The notes under the pieces are model-generated. The model was not told the DNA's origin, did not search any database, and was given only the letters and a program-made list of their open reading frames with translations. Below, in pieces: positions 18,059 to 26,879 of a stretch of DNA of 64,000 nucleotides (the first letter of the stretch is position 1; every line of letters starts with the position of its first letter). The DNA is taken from contig NZ_STGE01000031.1 in NCBI RefSeq assembly GCF_005222675.1, positions 265,917 through 329,916 of the forward strand. Reading direction: 5' to 3'. The translations under genes and the position numbers were made by a program. The DNA is from Mycolicibacterium sp. CR10 (GTDB lineage Bacteria > Actinomycetota > Actinomycetes > Mycobacteriales > Mycobacteriaceae).

Positions 18059-18286
18059 GTGAGTCGAGAACCAACCGACATTGCGGCCGAAGCCCGCACC
18101 CTGCTGGATGCGCTGGCCACCAGCACCAACCCGATCGCCTTCGAAACCCTGCTCGGTCTCAGTCAGTACGTAGGCGAATGTCTGGGAACCTCAGCCCGCA
18201 CCCTGGCGCAAGCCCAGTCCTGGAGCAGCGTTGCCGGCCTCGCCGGCACCACGAAACAGGCCGCCTGGGAGAGATGGCACCAGTGA
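18059..18286 (+). CDS. Small helix-turn-helix-like protein
   Basis: 75 residues from GTG at 18059 (VSREPTDIAAEARTLLDAL). The C-terminal SWSSVAGLAGTTKQAAWERW looks like the short HTH of actinobacterial DNA-binding proteins (consensus-like sWxxvAxxlGtTkQAAwxRW). A CATACT -10-like box at 18047-18052 would place the transcript start at or near this GTG. An in-frame GTG at 18029 would add ten residues. It lies 45 bases after the Ntn-hydrolase gene and converges on relA. It is a candidate regulator of the double palindrome, by position only. Confidence 0.6.
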   Translation: MSREPTDIAAEARTLLDALATSTNPIAFETLLGLSQYVGECLGTSARTLAQAQSWSSVAGLAGTTKQAAWERWHQ

Positions 18287-18313
18287 CGCCTCCGCCGTAC
18301 GAGCCACCCGGGG

Positions 18314-20698
18314 TCACGCGGCCGAGGTGACGCGGTAGACGTCGTAGACGCCTTCGACGTTGCGCACCACGTTGAGCACGTGACCGAGGTGCTTGGGGTC
18401 GCCCATCTCGAAGGTGAACCGGCTGATCGCCACGCGGTCATTGGACGTCGTGACCGACGCTGACAAAATGTTGACCTTCTCGTCGGCCAGCACCCGGGTG
18501 ACATCCGACAACAGCCGGTGGCGGTCGAGGGCCTCCACCTGGATCGCGACCAGAAACACCGACGACGGGGACGGCGCCCACTGCACATCGATGATCCGTT
18601 CCGACTGCTGTTCCAGCGAATTGGCGTTCGTGCAGTCCGTGCGGTGCACGCTGACTCCCCCGCCCCGCGTCACGAAACCCATGATGATGTCCCCAGGTAC
18701 CGGGGTGCAGCACTTGGCGAGCTTGGTCAGCACACCAGGCGCTCCGGGTACCGCGACGCCGACGTCATCGGTGCTGCGCTGGCGCATCGGCATGGTCGCA
18801 GGAGTCGACCGCTCCGCGAGTTCGTCGGCGGCAGCGTCGTCACCACCGAGTTGCGCGACCAGGCGCTGCACGACGTGCCGTGCCGATACGTGGCCTTCGC
18901 CGACCGCGGTGTAGAGCGCGGAGACGTCGACGTAGCGCAGTTCCCGCGCCAAAGCCCCCATGGATTCACCGGTCATCAAGCGCTGCAACGGAAGTCCGCC
19001 ACGGCGCACCTCCCGCGCGATCGCGTCCTTGCCTGCCTCGAGGGCTTCCTCGCGACGCTCCTTGGCGAACCACTGCCGGATCTTGGCCTTCGCCCGCGGC
19101 GACACCACGAACGTCTGCCAATCCCTCGACGGCCCGGCGTTGGGTGCTTTCGAGGTGAAGATCTCGACCAGTTCGCCGTTTTCGAGCTTGCGCTCCAGCG
19201 CCACCAGTCGCCCGTTGACGCGGGCGCCGATGCAGCGGTGCCCGACCTCGGTGTGCACCGCGTAGGCGAAGTCCACCGGTGTCGATCCGGCGGGCAGCGT
19301 GACCACGTCGCCCTTGGGGGTGAACACGAAAATCTCCTGCACCGCGAGGTCGTAACGCAGCGACTCCAGGAACTCACCAGGGTCGGCGGCTTCCCGCTGC
19401 CAGTCGAGGAGCTGACGCATCCAGGCCATGTCGTCGATCTCGGTGGCAGTGTTCGCGGTGGGTAAACCGTTGCGGCCCTTGACTTCTTTGTAGCGCCAGT
19501 GCGCGGCGATACCGTACTCGGCGGTGCGGTGCATGTCACGGGTGCGGATCTGCACCTCCAGCGGTTTACCCTCCGGGCCCACGACTGTCGTGTGCAGCGA
19601 CTGGTACACGCCGTAGCGCGGCTGGGCGATGTAGTCCTTGAAGCGCCCCGCCATCGGCTGCCACAGCGAGTGCACGACACCCACCGCGGCGTAGCAGTCC
19701 CTGATCTCGTCGCACAGGATGCGCACGCCCACCAGGTCGTGGATGTCGTCGAAGTCGCGGCCCTTGACGATCATCTTCTGGTAGATCGACCAGTAGTGCT
19801 TGGGGCGGCCCTCGACCACCGCGTTGATCTTCGACGCGGTCAGCGTGGCATTGATCTCGGCGCGCACCTTCGCCAGGTAGATGTCGCGCGACGGTGCCCG
19901 GTCGGCGACCAGGCGCACGATCTCCTCGTACTTCTTCGGGTGCAGGATCGCAAACGACAGGTCCTCGAGTTCCCACTTGACGGTCGCCATACCCAGCCGA
20001 TGCGCCAGCGGCGCAATCACTTCCAGAGTCTCGCGGGCCTTGCGGGCTTGCTTCTCCGGTGGCAGGAAGCGCATGGTGCGCATGTTGTGCAGCCGGTCGG
20101 CGACCTTGATCACCAGCACCCGCGGATCCCGTGCCATCGCGATGATCATCTTGCGGATGGTCTCGCCCTCGGCCGCACTGCCCAGCGCCACCTTGTCGAG
20201 CTTGGTGACGCCGTCGACGAGGTGGCCGACCTCGGTGCCGAACTCCTCGGTCAGCGCCTCCAGCGTGTAGCCGGTGTCCTCCACGGTGTCGTGCAGCAGC
20301 GCCGCGATCAGCGTGGTCGTGTCCATCTCCAGCTCAGCCAGGATGTTGGCCACCGCCAGCGGATGGGTGATGTAGGGGTCGCCGGAGCGGCGCAACTGGT
20401 CGGCGTGGCGCTGCTCGGCGACCTCATAGGCGCGTTGCAACAGCGTCAGATCCGCTTTCGGGTAGATCTCGCGGTGGACGGCGACCAATGGCTCCAGCAC
20501 CGGGTTCACGGTGCTGCGCTGGGAGGTCATCCGGCGCGCCAACCTGGCCCGCACCCGCCGAGACGCGCTGGTCGCCGGCTTTGACGGATCTGCCTTGGCA
20601 ATCTCCATCGGCTGGGTTTCGGGGCTCGAGACGCCCGCACCGGGAGGTGATTGCACGGCCTGGCCCGCGCGGGGATCTGACTGGATCTCGCCTGCCAT
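18314..20698 (-). CDS. relA: Bifunctional (p)ppGpp synthetase/hydrolase
   Basis: 794-residue Rel enzyme that makes and degrades (p)ppGpp in the stringent response. Visible domains are an HD hydrolase with His98 and His136-Asp137 (ALLHDTVEDTGYT), a RelA/SpoT synthetase (about 300-400, with RYGVYQSLHTTV and EVQIRTRDMHRTAEYG), a TGS domain (VFTPKGDVVTLPAGSTPVDF) and a C-terminal ACT domain. The start is set by the ribosome-binding site: AGGAGG ends six bases before the ATG at 20698, whereas the upstream GTG at 20704 would overlap it. It is downstream of apt in the same operon, as in M. tuberculosis. Confidence 0.97.
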   Translation of the reverse strand: MAGEIQSDPRAGQAVQSPPGAGVSSPETQPMEIAKADPSKPATSASRRVRARLARRMTSQRSTVNPVLEPLVAVHREIYPKADLTLLQRAYEVAEQRHADQLRRSGDPYITHPLAVANILAELEMDTTTLIAALLHDTVEDTGYTLEALTEEFGTEVGHLVDGVTKLDKVALGSAAEGETIRKMIIAMARDPRVLVIKVADRLHNMRTMRFLPPEKQARKARETLEVIAPLAHRLGMATVKWELEDLSFAILHPKKYEEIVRLVADRAPSRDIYLAKVRAEINATLTASKINAVVEGRPKHYWSIYQKMIVKGRDFDDIHDLVGVRILCDEIRDCYAAVGVVHSLWQPMAGRFKDYIAQPRYGVYQSLHTTVVGPEGKPLEVQIRTRDMHRTAEYGIAAHWRYKEVKGRNGLPTANTATEIDDMAWMRQLLDWQREAADPGEFLESLRYDLAVQEIFVFTPKGDVVTLPAGSTPVDFAYAVHTEVGHRCIGARVNGRLVALERKLENGELVEIFTSKAPNAGPSRDWQTFVVSPRAKAKIRQWFAKERREEALEAGKDAIAREVRRGGLPLQRLMTGESMGALARELRYVDVSALYTAVGEGHVSARHVVQRLVAQLGGDDAAADELAERSTPATMPMRQRSTDDVGVAVPGAPGVLTKLAKCCTPVPGDIIMGFVTRGGGVSVHRTDCTNANSLEQQSERIIDVQWAPSPSSVFLVAIQVEALDRHRLLSDVTRVLADEKVNILSASVTTSNDRVAISRFTFEMGDPKHLGHVLNVVRNVEGVYDVYRVTSAA

Positions 20699-20737
20699 GC
20701 TCACCTCCTGTCACTGCGCTCCCCGCAGGATATCCGC

Positions 20738-21292
20738 TCAGACGGTGTACAAGCTGGTGACCGGCAATGGTTCCAGAACGGCGCGGCCACCCAGCGCCGC
20801 GAGCTCGAGCATCACCACCGCCCCGCAGACCCGGGCACCTGCCGCGGTGAGCAACTTATGGGAGGCCGCCAGTGTTCCCCCGGTGGCGAGCACGTCGTCG
20901 ATCACCATGATCGAGCGGCCGGCCAACTCGATGCCGTCGGCGGGAACCTCCAGCGTGGCGCTGCCGTACTCCAGGGTGTAGGTCTCGCTGAGCACCGGCG
21001 GCGGCAACTTGCCACCCTTACGGACGGCGACCACACCGATGCCCAGTGTGACGGCGACAGCACCACCGAGAAGGAATCCGCGAGCGTCCACCCCCGCCAC
21101 CAGGTCCACGCCACGGGCGATGTCCGCGATCGCCGCACTGACCTCGGCGAGTCCGCGCGCATCGGCCAGCACGGGTGTCAGGTCCTTGAACTGGATGCCC
21201 GGCTCGGGAAAGTCGGGCACTTCGCGCAGCAGTGACGAGATCACCTGCGCAATGTCCGATGTCGCCGACCCGTCGGCTCCGGTGTCACTCAC
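20738..21292 (-). CDS. apt: Adenine phosphoribosyltransferase
   Basis: 184-residue cytosolic salvage enzyme converting adenine and PRPP to AMP. The N-terminal FPEPGIQFKDLTP (28-40) and the PRPP-binding loop IMVIDDVLATGGT (128-140) are diagnostic. The open frame extends to 21427, but the GTG at 21292 overlaps the stop of the upstream lipoprotein gene (GTGA), the usual coupling in this region. It sits between a lipoprotein and relA, the same order as Rv2585c-apt-relA. Confidence 0.95.
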   Translation of the reverse strand: MSDTGADGSATSDIAQVISSLLREVPDFPEPGIQFKDLTPVLADARGLAEVSAAIADIARGVDLVAGVDARGFLLGGAVAVTLGIGVVAVRKGGKLPPPVLSETYTLEYGSATLEVPADGIELAGRSIMVIDDVLATGGTLAASHKLLTAAGARVCGAVVMLELAALGGRAVLEPLPVTSLYTV

Positions 21293-22950
21293 TGGGACAG
21301 CTCCCAACGGTCCATGTTCCACCCCGCACCCCATCGCGTCGGATTGCCGCTCACCGCAAACATCTTCGTCGAGGTCAGCAGGGTCCGCTGCTGACGGTAC
21401 AACGGCAGGGTCGGCATGTCGGCCCACAGGATCGGACCGGCCTCACCCAGCAGCCGGGCCACTTCCTTGGGGTCGGAGGTCACCGCGATGGTCGCGATGA
21501 TGCCGTCGATGCGCTCGTTGGCGTAGCGCGGGAGGTTGTTGCCGTTGGCGCTGTGCAGGCTGTAGGAGTCCATCGCCGAGGACCCCGACGACCCGCTTCC
21601 CGCCGCACCGCCGGAGCTCGCGATCAGCACGTCGATCTCGTTGTCGCGCAAGGCGAGTGGGCCGATGTTCTCTCCCGCGACGTCCTCGACCGTGATGCCT
21701 GCCGGAGCGCAGGACTTCGCGATGGACCCGACGGTGGCGGCAAGGCGGGCGTTCGGTGTCTGATAGCCGATCCGCACTCGCAGGGGCTGACCGCCCAGCG
21801 CTGCGCGGGCGGCGTCGGCATTGGCCACAGCGAACTGTCCGGCCTCCGGCGGCGTCTCGGCCGACCCATAGGCGTCCTCGGTGGCGGAGTTGAGCCTCGA
21901 GTTCGACACCGGCACCGTCGCGTTGCGCGCGATCACGTCCCGCGGCGTGCACAACGCCAGGGCCCGCCGCGCGGGCACCGCCGCGAGCGGACCTGCAGGC
22001 GCGTAGATCAGCTGTTCGATGCCCGCCGACGGTGCGTCGGTGCGCACGTAGTCGTCGGGCAGGTTCAGGGTGCCCGACGAGCCGGCCGCGATGTCGACGA
22101 CGTCATACGCGCCCTCGTTGACGCGGTCCTGCAGATCGGCGCTGCGGGGCCACACGGTCACCTTGCCGGTCACCGCCTGGGTTCCCCACCACTTGTCGTT
22201 GGCGACTAGGACGACAGCACCGTCCTCGGTCACCGAATCGACCTTGTAAGGCCCCGACGAGGGGAAACGTTTGACGTCCAGATCCAGTTTCAGGTCCCAG
22301 GTCGAGTTCCAGACCTTCGCGATGCGCTCGATGACCGGGCCGTCGTTGTCGAGCAGTGCCGTCGTCACTCCCCCGTCGCCGAGCCCCAGTTCGTCGGCGA
22401 TGATGTGTGACGGCATCATCGACGTCGCGGCGAACAACTGGCCGTAGTCGATGAAGGCCCGGTCCTGCGCGAAGGACACCCGGGCCTTCTTCTGCCCCGG
22501 TGCACAGTCGATCGTGGCGATGTCGCTGTAGCCGGCCCGGTTGGCCGCGTCGAACCACGGGAACCGGCCGGACTGCGACACCCAGGCCAGCACCATGTCG
22601 TCACAGGTGATCGGTTTGCCGTCCGAGTACACCGCCTCCGGTTTGATCTCGTAATCGAGCACCAGCGGCGTCCTGCCCACCACCGAGATGCTGCCGAAGT
22701 CGTGATCGCCCACGATCTGGCCGTCAGGGCCGTGGTAGTTGAACCCCGTCAGCACCCGGGCGAACGCCTGGGGACCGCCTGAAGCGGCACCCGCCACGGT
22801 GTTGGTGTTGTACGTGAACAGGGTTCCGTCGACGGCGAAGTCGATCGAATCGGCGGCGCTGTCCGAGCACGACGTCAACCCCAGGGCGCCTACCAGGGCC
22901 AGCACCGCCGACAGCACGGTGATGCGCCAGGGGAACCTGCGACGGGTCAT
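21289..22950 (-). CDS. Lipoprotein, ABC-transporter family 5 substrate-binding protein
   Basis: 553 residues. An Arg-rich signal peptide ends in the lipobox LTSC with Cys28 as the lipidated residue. The mature part resembles DppA/OppA-type solute-binding proteins (SBP family 5: FTYNTNTV near the N-terminus, then DYEIKPEAVYSDGKPITCDDMVLAW). No permease or ATPase is nearby, so its partner is encoded elsewhere or it has a different envelope role. It corresponds in position to Rv2585c. It lies 14 bases downstream of secF and is translationally coupled to apt. Confidence 0.9.
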   Translation of the reverse strand: MTRRRFPWRITVLSAVLALVGALGLTSCSDSAADSIDFAVDGTLFTYNTNTVAGAASGGPQAFARVLTGFNYHGPDGQIVGDHDFGSISVVGRTPLVLDYEIKPEAVYSDGKPITCDDMVLAWVSQSGRFPWFDAANRAGYSDIATIDCAPGQKKARVSFAQDRAFIDYGQLFAATSMMPSHIIADELGLGDGGVTTALLDNDGPVIERIAKVWNSTWDLKLDLDVKRFPSSGPYKVDSVTEDGAVVLVANDKWWGTQAVTGKVTVWPRSADLQDRVNEGAYDVVDIAAGSSGTLNLPDDYVRTDAPSAGIEQLIYAPAGPLAAVPARRALALCTPRDVIARNATVPVSNSRLNSATEDAYGSAETPPEAGQFAVANADAARAALGGQPLRVRIGYQTPNARLAATVGSIAKSCAPAGITVEDVAGENIGPLALRDNEIDVLIASSGGAAGSGSSGSSAMDSYSLHSANGNNLPRYANERIDGIIATIAVTSDPKEVARLLGEAGPILWADMPTLPLYRQQRTLLTSTKMFAVSGNPTRWGAGWNMDRWELSQ

Positions 22951-22964
22951 CGGACCTACCGCTC

Positions 22965-24236
22965 CTAGCGCTTTCCTGAGCTTCGCTTACCCGACGGTCG
23001 TCCGGTCCTACTGGAGGTGGGCCGGACAGGCCGGGCACCCGGCACCGGCTTGTCCGGCGGCGGCGTTGCAGGCACGGCCGGTGCCGCAACCGATGCCGGC
23101 TCGAGGTCGCTGTCGTCGTCGCTCGTCGACTCGACGCCGGTGGCCCTGGCCGCCGCGGTCTTGCGGCGGTTCTGCACCCGTCGGGTGTGCTTGCGCACCA
23201 CGTCGGTGCGTTCGCGCAGGGTGACCAGCAGCGGGGTGGCGAAGAAGATCGACGAGTAGGTACCGACGATCACGCCGACGAGCTGGACCAGCGCGAGATC
23301 CATCAGCGTGCCGACACCGAGCACCCACACCGCGATGATCATCAGCGAGATGATCGGCAGCACCGAAATGAGGCTGGTGTTGATGGAGCGCATGAACGTC
23401 TGGTTGACGGCCAGGTTGGCTTGTTCGGCGAAGGTGCGCCGGGTGGTGTGCTCGAAACCCTCGGTGTTCTCCTCGACCTTGTCGAACACGATGACGGTGT
23501 CGTAGAGCGAGAAACCCAGAATCGTCAACAGGCCGATCACCGTGGCCGGCGTGACCTCGAAACCGACGAGGGCATACACACCGGCGGTGACCAGCAGGTC
23601 GAAGACCAGCGTCGCCAACGCTGCGATCGCCATGTACCGCTCGTAGCGCACGGTGATGTAGATGGCCGCGAGGACCAAGAACACGACAAGCGCGATGAGG
23701 GCTTTCTGGGTGATCTGGCCGCCCCAGGTTTCCGAGACCGCCGAATCGCTGATGGTCTGCTTGCTCGGCTGACCGTCGGCGCCCTTCGGCTGGAACTCGT
23801 CGAACAACGCGGTCCGCAGTTCCTCGGTTTCGGCGTTGGTCAGCGTCTCCGAGCGGATCTGGAACGTCGCGGTGGCCCCGTTGCCGACGACGACCACCGA
23901 CTCGGGCGGTTGGCCGATCGCCTCGCCGAAGACCGTCTCGACCTGCTGGGTGGTGGCCTGCCCGTCACCACGCGGGAACGACACCTTGGTGCCGCCCTCG
24001 AAGTCGATGCCAAAGGTGAAGCCCCGCAACAGGATCGCTCCGAGAGCGACGGCGACGATTCCGGCACTGACCAGGTACCAGAACTTGCGCCGACCCATGA
24101 CGTCGAAGGCGCCGGTACCGGTGTAGAGACGGACGAAGAAGCCGTGCTTCGGCGCATCCAGCGCCGCGGATTCGAGATCGGGCGCCTCGACGGCGTCCGA
24201 CGACTCCGCCTCGGTGTGGTTGTGCTCTGACGCCAT
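22965..24236 (-). CDS. secF: Protein translocase subunit SecF
   Basis: 423 residues. RND-type membrane protein that with SecD uses the proton gradient to assist Sec export. The first helix is at about 53-73, then a periplasmic domain, then five helices including the conserved TILGFSLYDTVIVFDKVEEN. The N-terminus (1-45) and the C-terminal about 85 residues are long hydrophilic cytoplasmic tails, the latter rich in Pro, Arg and Lys and ending SGKRSSGKR. The start is ATG at 24236, three bases after the secD stop. Confidence 0.96.
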   Translation of the reverse strand: MASEHNHTEAESSDAVEAPDLESAALDAPKHGFFVRLYTGTGAFDVMGRRKFWYLVSAGIVAVALGAILLRGFTFGIDFEGGTKVSFPRGDGQATTQQVETVFGEAIGQPPESVVVVGNGATATFQIRSETLTNAETEELRTALFDEFQPKGADGQPSKQTISDSAVSETWGGQITQKALIALVVFLVLAAIYITVRYERYMAIAALATLVFDLLVTAGVYALVGFEVTPATVIGLLTILGFSLYDTVIVFDKVEENTEGFEHTTRRTFAEQANLAVNQTFMRSINTSLISVLPIISLMIIAVWVLGVGTLMDLALVQLVGVIVGTYSSIFFATPLLVTLRERTDVVRKHTRRVQNRRKTAAARATGVESTSDDDSDLEPASVAAPAVPATPPPDKPVPGARPVRPTSSRTGRPSGKRSSGKR

Positions 24237-24239
24237 GTC

Positions 24240-26039
24240 TTATCCCCGTCCCGCCGCGCTCGATGACGCCGCTCGGCGTTCGCGTGCGATCTGCTGAACC
24301 GCGCCCAGACCGTTGAGCGACGGCTTGGCCATCGTCGGCGATTTCGATGCGAGGTAAGCCAGCGGCCAGGTCACCAGGAACACGACGACGATATCGAGGA
24401 TCGTGGTCAGGCCCAGGGTGAACGCGAACCCCTTGACCTGGCCGACGGCCAGGAAGTAGAGCACCGCGGCGGCCAGGAAGGTGACGGCGTTGCCGGACAT
24501 GATCGTCTTGCGCGCCCTCGCCCAACCGCGCGGGACCGCGGACCGGAACGAACGCCCCTCACGGATCTCATCCTTGATGCGTTCGAAGAACACCACGAAG
24601 GAGTCCGCCGTCATACCTATACCGATGATCAAGCCCGCGATGCCGGCAAGGTCAAGGGTGTAGTTGATGTATCTGCCCAACAGCACCAGGATCGCGAAGA
24701 CCATGGCGCCCGACGCGACCAGCGACAGTGCGACCAGCAAGCCGAGGACCCGGTAGTACAGCAGGGAGTACAGCAGCACCGCCGCCAATCCGACGGCACC
24801 CGCGATCAGTCCTGCCCGCAGCGACGCCAGGCCCAGCGTCGCGGAGACCGTCTCGGCCTCCGAGGACTCAAACGACAGCGGCAGCGACCCGTACTTCAGC
24901 ACGTTGGCCAGTTCGCGCGCCGAATCAGTGGTGAAGTTCCCGGTGATCTGCGTGCGCCCGCCGGGAATGGCCTCCTGGATCTGCGGCGCGCTGACCACCT
25001 GCGAGTCCAGGACGAACGCCGTCTGGACACCCACGTTGGCCGCGGTGAAGTCCGCCCACACCTTGGAGGCATCGCTCTTGAACTCCAGGTCGACAACGTT
25101 CTGGCCCTGCTGCTGATCCAGGCCCGAGGTGGCGTTGGCGATCTGCTCGCCGCTGATGATCGACTTGTCCAGCAGATAGACCTGCTGGCCGTCGGTCGAG
25201 CAGGTGACCAACGGCAGGTTGGGGTCGTCGTTGCCCGCGAGAACGTCGTCCTCGCCGCAGCGGGTGGCCTGGAACTGCATCGCAAGAATCTGGATCGCCT
25301 GTTCAGCGCTCTGGCGAAGCCGCTTCTCATCCTGGATACGGGTCGCCAGGGGCACATCCTCGTCGCCCGAAGGGGGCACCTGCGGGGTTCCCGGGCCCGG
25401 AGGCGGTGCCGGCGACGGGTTGGGGTTCGGCGACGGGCTGGGGGCCGGCTGCTGCGGGAACGGACGCGGCTGCGGCGCCGGGGGTGCATCCACAGGGGGT
25501 GCGTCCCCGGGAATCGCGCCCGGCGGCAGTCCCGGCGCTGCGCCCGGCGGCATTCCGGGCGCTCCGCCCGGCATACCGGGGATCGCGCCCGGCGGAAGTC
25601 CCGGGATCGCGCCCGGCGGACCGCCTGGCGGGGCCCCTTCCTGCGGTGTCGCCCCTTCGGCGGGGATCGCGTGGATCACCGGCCGGATGTACAGACGGGC
25701 CGTCTGGCCGAGGTTGCGGGCCTCGCTGCTGTCGTTGCCCGGCACGGTGATCACCAGGTTCTCGCCATCGATGATGACCTCGGAACCGGACACGCCCAGA
25801 CCGTCGACGCGGGAGCTGATGATCTGCTGCGCCTGGTTCAGCGCGTCCCGGGTGGGAGGTGAGCCGTCGGGGGTGCGCGCGGTCAGCGTGACGCGGGTAC
25901 CGCCCTGCAGGTCGATGCCCAGCTTGGGGTCGGGCTGCTTGTCCCCGGTCAGGAACACCAACAGGTACGCACCTATGAGCATTACCAGGAATAGGGCCAG
26001 GTAGCGGGCAGGGTGCACCGGCGTTGAAGACGATGCCAC
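24240..26039 (-). CDS. secD: Protein translocase subunit SecD with a Pro/Gly-rich insert
   Basis: 599 residues, GTG start at 26039. The first helix (about 11-28) is followed by the P1 domain. The core SecD motifs are DLQGGTRVTL near the start and, in the C-terminal membrane part, DLAGIAGLIIGIGMTADSF. Between about residues 128 and 230 there is a low-complexity stretch of repeated PPGAIPG/PPGAAPG units, then a PSPNPNPSP tract. Mycobacterial SecD proteins do carry a Pro-rich insert, but this one has a collagen-like Gly-Pro rhythm. It is the second gene of yajC-secD-secF. Confidence 0.96.
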   Translation of the reverse strand: MASSSTPVHPARYLALFLVMLIGAYLLVFLTGDKQPDPKLGIDLQGGTRVTLTARTPDGSPPTRDALNQAQQIISSRVDGLGVSGSEVIIDGENLVITVPGNDSSEARNLGQTARLYIRPVIHAIPAEGATPQEGAPPGGPPGAIPGLPPGAIPGMPGGAPGMPPGAAPGLPPGAIPGDAPPVDAPPAPQPRPFPQQPAPSPSPNPNPSPAPPPGPGTPQVPPSGDEDVPLATRIQDEKRLRQSAEQAIQILAMQFQATRCGEDDVLAGNDDPNLPLVTCSTDGQQVYLLDKSIISGEQIANATSGLDQQQGQNVVDLEFKSDASKVWADFTAANVGVQTAFVLDSQVVSAPQIQEAIPGGRTQITGNFTTDSARELANVLKYGSLPLSFESSEAETVSATLGLASLRAGLIAGAVGLAAVLLYSLLYYRVLGLLVALSLVASGAMVFAILVLLGRYINYTLDLAGIAGLIIGIGMTADSFVVFFERIKDEIREGRSFRSAVPRGWARARKTIMSGNAVTFLAAAVLYFLAVGQVKGFAFTLGLTTILDIVVVFLVTWPLAYLASKSPTMAKPSLNGLGAVQQIARERRAASSSAAGRG

Positions 26040-26124
26040 GTGTCAGATTCTCCTTGAGATCAGTTCGTCAAGTAGCGCACGGAGGCGCGAAGACACGCAA
26101 AGGGTACGTGCCGCTGCTGAGATC

Positions 26125-26481
26125 TCAGCTGTCAGTCTTGGTGTTGGGTCTTTCGGTGATCTCCGTCGCGGTCGAGGTCGACTCCTCGTAGCCGTCGTCG
26201 CTGTCGTCCTCGAAGTCGTCGACGTCGTCGGCGATGCGGTCACGGACCGCCAGCTTCATCCACTTCGTGACGACACCGGGCGCGATCTCCAGGTCGACGT
26301 AATCGTCACCGATGCCGGTGATCGTTCCCTGCAGACCCGACGTGGTGTGCACCTCGTCGCCGATGGTCAGGGAGTTGTGAAGGTCGATGGTGGCCTGCAT
26401 CGCCTTCTTCTGACGGCGGGAGGCGAAGAACATGAACGCGCCCATGATGATGAGCAGTGGAAGGAAAATGACCAGATCCAT
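26125..26481 (-). CDS. yajC: Preprotein translocase accessory protein YajC
   Basis: 118 residues. One N-terminal membrane helix (about 2-20) precedes RRQKKAMQ and the YajC core LTIGDEVHTTSGLQGTITGI, ending in an acidic, disordered tail. It is a small partner of SecDF. The ATG at 26481 opens the Sec operon (yajC-secD-secF-lipoprotein-apt-relA); the 85-base gap to secD contains no clear terminator. Translocation and stringent-response genes may thus share transcription. Confidence 0.95.
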   Translation of the reverse strand: MDLVIFLPLLIIMGAFMFFASRRQKKAMQATIDLHNSLTIGDEVHTTSGLQGTITGIGDDYVDLEIAPGVVTKWMKLAVRDRIADDVDDFEDDSDDGYEESTSTATEITERPNTKTDS

Positions 26482-26879
26482 GGCTATAGCTGTCTTTCGT
26501 ATCGGTCTTGCGGTCTGGCTCCCGAACCCGCGGATCGGGGCCGCATCTATGGAGAAGTGATGACCAGTGTGCCATTGCGGCCGACCGTTCCCGTCCCCCC
26601 GGTGTCAAGAGCCCGGCGGTGACAGCTGATCCCGGCCACTTCGCAACGGAATCCGTCGCCACTGCACGATGTGGCCGATGATCCCGGCATGACCTGGCAG
26701 GGTTCTCGACGGATCAGGACACCCAACGGCTAGGCTCGAATCGCACCTCGGCAGGCTACGGCGGTCTCAGGCGGCCTCAGGCGGTCCAAAGCGGTCTTAG
26801 GCAGTCGTGTGGCAGTCGTGAGTAGCCGAAAGCAGTCGAATTCTCCGTTCCTCTACGGGCACTTTTAGGAGGTCTCCAG
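26482..26879. other. 398-base intergenic region between yajC and gabT
   Basis: No credible gene is seen here. It holds the divergent promoter zone for yajC and gabT, a 10-bp-period repeat (26761-26820) and, at the gabT end, an AGGAGGT ribosome-binding site at about 26867-26873. Confidence 0.7.
26761..26820 (+). repeat. Tandem repeat of 10-bp period in the gabT leader
   Basis: Six consecutive 10-base blocks: gcggtctcag, gcggcctcag, gcggtccaaa, gcggtcttag, gcagtcgtgt, ggcagtcgtg. The first four share GCGG(T/C)C; the last two drift to GCAGTCGTG. Related GCAGTCG words continue to 26838. The period is close to one helical turn, about 60 to 120 bases upstream of the gabT start. Confidence 0.75.

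Noticed and set aside
20699..20704. GTG at 20704 as relA start
   Set aside because: It lies directly against the AGGAGG sequence, leaving no spacing; ATG 20698 has proper spacing.
26761..26820. Possible short CRISPR or coding repeat
   Set aside because: Period is 10 bases, with no spacers and no coherent open frame across it.
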